Position numbers and translations under genes: made by a program
Notes under the pieces: generated by a model
What the model was told of the DNA's origin: nothing
The model's database searches: none
What the model saw: the letters and a program-made list of their open reading frames with translations, nothing else
From: Silurus meridionalis
Taxonomy: Eukaryota > Chordata > Actinopteri > Siluriformes > Siluridae
DNA length: 64,000 bases
NCBI RefSeq assembly: GCF_014805685.1
Contig: NC_060892.1
Span: forward strand, 17,055,990-17,119,989
Direction of reading: 5' to 3'
In this document: positions 63,949-64,000 of the stretch, piece after piece
Position numbering within the stretch: position 1 is the first letter of the stretch
Layout: each line of letters opens with the position of its first letter

Positions 63949-64000
63949 CTGAATTTACATTTTAAGATATTCAAATCGTTCATATATATAAATCGTCCAG

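Overview
This 64-kb window is vertebrate genomic DNA, almost certainly from a ray-finned fish. It has long genes with canonical GT-AG introns, very dense (CA)n/(TA)n/(GATA)n microsatellites, and typical teleost mobile elements (Tc1/mariner, hAT, an RTE-like LINE, a tRNA-Glu-derived SINE, DIRS-like tyrosine-recombinase elements). A catfish-like or other otophysan species is my guess from the repeat flavour; the sequence does not prove it.

Layout. (1) 1-1015: fragment of a DIRS/Ngaro-like retroelement. (2) 1500-3783, plus strand: the last six coding exons of slc38a8 (sodium-coupled neutral amino acid transporter 8). (3) 5262-8994, plus strand: complete six-exon aph1b (gamma-secretase subunit, 258 aa). 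(4) 10559-50379, minus strand: the complete coding part of herc1, the giant HECT/RLD ubiquitin ligase. I place 77 coding exons giving about 4,816 codons; every junction closes in frame with an ordinary splice site except one (exon 46/47). A probable non-coding first exon lies near 54014. (5) 54.1-61.4 kb: gene-free stretch with hAT-like and Tc1-like elements and a LINE fragment. (6) 61485-63948, minus strand: the last two exons of fbxo22, whose gene runs off the right edge.

aph1b and herc1 converge tail to tail with about 1.5 kb between stop codons. The four genes do not form a pathway: amino-acid transport, intramembrane proteolysis, a giant ubiquitin ligase and an F-box/FIST protein. aph1b next to herc1 matches their proximity in other vertebrates (both on human 15q22, from general knowledge).

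The accessory interest lies in introns and intergenic DNA: four copies of one 640-730 bp inverted-terminal element inside herc1, a nested transposon stack filling herc1 intron 64, a nearly perfect ~45-bp-arm hairpin at 24477-24572, a hAT element with an exact 8-bp target duplication, a complete but decayed Tc1 element, a SINE with a nearly intact tRNA-Glu(CTC) head whose tail matches the LINE in this window, and two pairs of unclassified intronic duplications. I found no prokaryote-type system, CRISPR array or clearly undescribed gene system.
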